A stretch of 8,212 bases of DNA, from the NCBI GenBank assembly GCA_016869415.1, contig VGEI01000148.1, forward strand, positions 1-8,212, read 5' to 3'. The translations under genes and the position numbers were made by a program. The DNA is from Alphaproteobacteria bacterium (GTDB lineage: Bacteria; Pseudomonadota; Alphaproteobacteria; CACIAM-22H2). Under the pieces are notes generated by a model. It made no database searches and had not been told where the DNA came from. It saw only the letters and a list, made by a program, of their open reading frames with translations. Shown piece by piece: positions 7,379 through 8,212 of this stretch (the first letter of the stretch is position 1; each line of letters opens with the position of its first letter).

Positions 7379-8095
7379 ATGAATCCTCGCCTCAAGCACA
7401 GGACTTTGTCGGCACTGATTGTCGATGAGCTGCGCCAGTCGATCCTCACGGGCGAACACCCTGCGGGCGCGCAGCTTCGTCAGGACGCGCTGGCGGAAGC
7501 CTATGGCGTGAGCCGCATTCCGGTGCGAGAGGCGTTGTTCCAGCTGGAGGCGGAGGGCCTGGTCCGCATCGTTCCGCACAAAGGGGCGGTCGTATCCGAG
7601 CTGTCGTTGGCAGAGATCAACGATGTCTTCGATCTGCGAGGCATTCTGGAGCCGCGTCTGCTGGCTCATTCTGCGCCGCTGCTCGATGCCGCCGACTTCG
7701 AACGGCTGGAGCAGATTCAGGCGCGGTTTTCCGGCTCCATCGCGGCGCGCAATGTTCGCGAGTGGGGGACGATCAACGCCGAGTTTCATCTGGCGCTCTA
7801 TTCGCGCGCTCCACAGCCGCGTTCGCAGGCGATCGTCGCCAGCCTCCTGCATACCAGCGACCGCTACACCCGTGTCCAGCTGTCGAGCAGTGCAGCCATG
7901 GACGCGGCTCGCCGGCAACACGCGGAGCTCATTGAGCTTTGTCAGGCGAGAAAGACGGAAAAGGCCTGCCGCTTCCTTTTCGACCACGTCGAGGGTGTCA
8001 GGAAGGATCTGCTGCGGGTTGTCGGGCGTGTCTTGGCAAAGAAGGCGCCGGCAGAGTCCCCGGTATCGAGGTCGACGGCGCGCTCGCGGTCTTAG
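7379..8095 (+). CDS. GntR family transcriptional regulator, FadR subfamily with FCD domain
   Basis: This is a cytoplasmic DNA-binding regulator, probably a repressor of the divergent TRAP/catabolic operon that is released by the substrate or a pathway intermediate. Residues about 8-72 form the winged helix-turn-helix (ILTGEHPAGAQLRQDALAE, YGVSRIPVREAL at 42-53, LEAEGLV, then the wing PHKGAVV). Residues about 76-220 are the all-helical FCD ligand domain. Its metal/ligand residues are visible as Asp85 in VFDLRG, His137 in NAEFHLALY, His181 in RRQHAELI and His203 in FDHVEG, so the metal-binding version of the domain appears intact. The last fifteen or so residues are Ser/Arg-rich and probably disordered. 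The length, 238 residues, is normal. The ATG at 7379 has a GGAG about twelve bases upstream, a weak site. The inducer cannot be read from sequence. Confidence 0.93.
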   Translation: MNPRLKHRTLSALIVDELRQSILTGEHPAGAQLRQDALAEAYGVSRIPVREALFQLEAEGLVRIVPHKGAVVSELSLAEINDVFDLRGILEPRLLAHSAPLLDAADFERLEQIQARFSGSIAARNVREWGTINAEFHLALYSRAPQPRSQAIVASLLHTSDRYTRVQLSSSAAMDAARRQHAELIELCQARKTEKACRFLFDHVEGVRKDLLRVVGRVLAKKAPAESPVSRSTARSRS

Positions 8096-8135
8096 GCGCG
8101 ATCCGGCCGGGGCTGCTAAGTGTCTGAAAAAAGAA

Positions 8136-8158
8136 CGCCCGGCTGTTTAGGCCGGGCG
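8136..8158 (-). terminator. Rho-independent terminator, U-tract in the minus direction
   Basis: CGCCCGGC (8136-8143) and GCCGGGCG (8151-8158) form a perfect eight-base-pair GC stem with a seven-base loop. On the minus strand the stem is followed by TTCTTTTTT (complement of 8127-8135), so it is well formed as a terminator for transcription entering from the right. On the plus strand no T-run follows, although the stem may also help stop the regulator transcript, whose stop codon is 40 bases before it. Confidence 0.75.
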
Positions 8159-8175
8159 AGTTGAACAGGGAGGCT

Positions 8176-8212
8176 TCACGTCTGGGAGACGTAGGATCCG
8201 AAGACCCTGCAC
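8176..8212 (-). CDS. Possible 3' end of a minus-strand gene running in from the right
   Basis: Reading the minus strand from the window edge, one frame gives CRVFGSYVSQT followed by TGA at 8176-8178. The stop lies 17 bases before the terminator at 8136-8158, a spacing normal for the end of a gene. Only eleven codons are visible, so neither the frame nor a function can be established. The call rests mainly on the terminator orientation. Confidence 0.3.
   Translation of the reverse strand, partial: CRVFGSYVSQT

Noticed and set aside
7232..7987. A 251-codon minus-strand frame opposite the GntR gene
   Set aside because: It has no recognisable domain and lies antisense to a complete, motif-rich GntR/FCD gene and across the likely promoter region.

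Overview
The window is GC-rich, densely coded DNA. Its gene families (MsrP, a QMP-type TRAP transporter, a FadR/FCD-type GntR regulator and hydroxyproline-type catabolic enzymes) fit an alphaproteobacterium, probably of the Rhizobiales/Hyphomicrobiales or Rhodobacterales type. The taxonomic guess is inference from gene content and sequence style only.

Layout. (1) 62-1069, plus strand: msrP, the molybdopterin-dependent periplasmic methionine sulfoxide reductase. It is unrelated to the rest and converges on the next operon. (2) 7235 down to 1152, minus strand: a tightly packed six-gene operon in transcription order TRAP small permease (DctQ), TRAP large permease (DctM), TRAP substrate-binding protein (DctP), a DapA-superfamily aldolase/deaminase, an enolase-superfamily (mandelate racemase/muconate lactonizing) enzyme, and a DpkA-like member of the Ldh family of NAD(P)H oxidoreductases. 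(3) 7379-8095, plus strand: a divergent GntR/FCD regulator. The 143-base gap between it and dctQ holds a near-perfect ATTGTATACAAT-type dyad, a plausible operator. (4) 8136-8158: a hairpin with a U-tract in the minus direction, probably the terminator of a gene entering from the right, whose last codons may be at 8176-8212.

Interpretation. The three enzymes read as an imino-acid module. The enolase-superfamily protein resembles cis-3-hydroxy-L-proline dehydratases, which yield delta1-pyrroline-2-carboxylate (Pyr2C). The Ldh-family protein closely resembles DpkA-type Pyr2C/delta1-piperideine-2-carboxylate reductases, which turn that product into L-proline. The DapA-like protein resembles delta1-pyrroline-4-hydroxy-2-carboxylate (Pyr4H2C) deaminases of the trans-4-hydroxyproline pathway. 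The transporter would import the substrate and the GntR protein would control the operon. Having the 3-hydroxyproline branch together with a lone enzyme of the 4-hydroxyproline branch, without epimerase, D-amino-acid oxidase or semialdehyde dehydrogenase in view, is the most interesting feature here. Most of the window is otherwise an ordinary catabolic locus, and nothing seen points to a defence system, mobile element, CRISPR array or RNA gene. No gene-free stretch longer than 300 bases exists.
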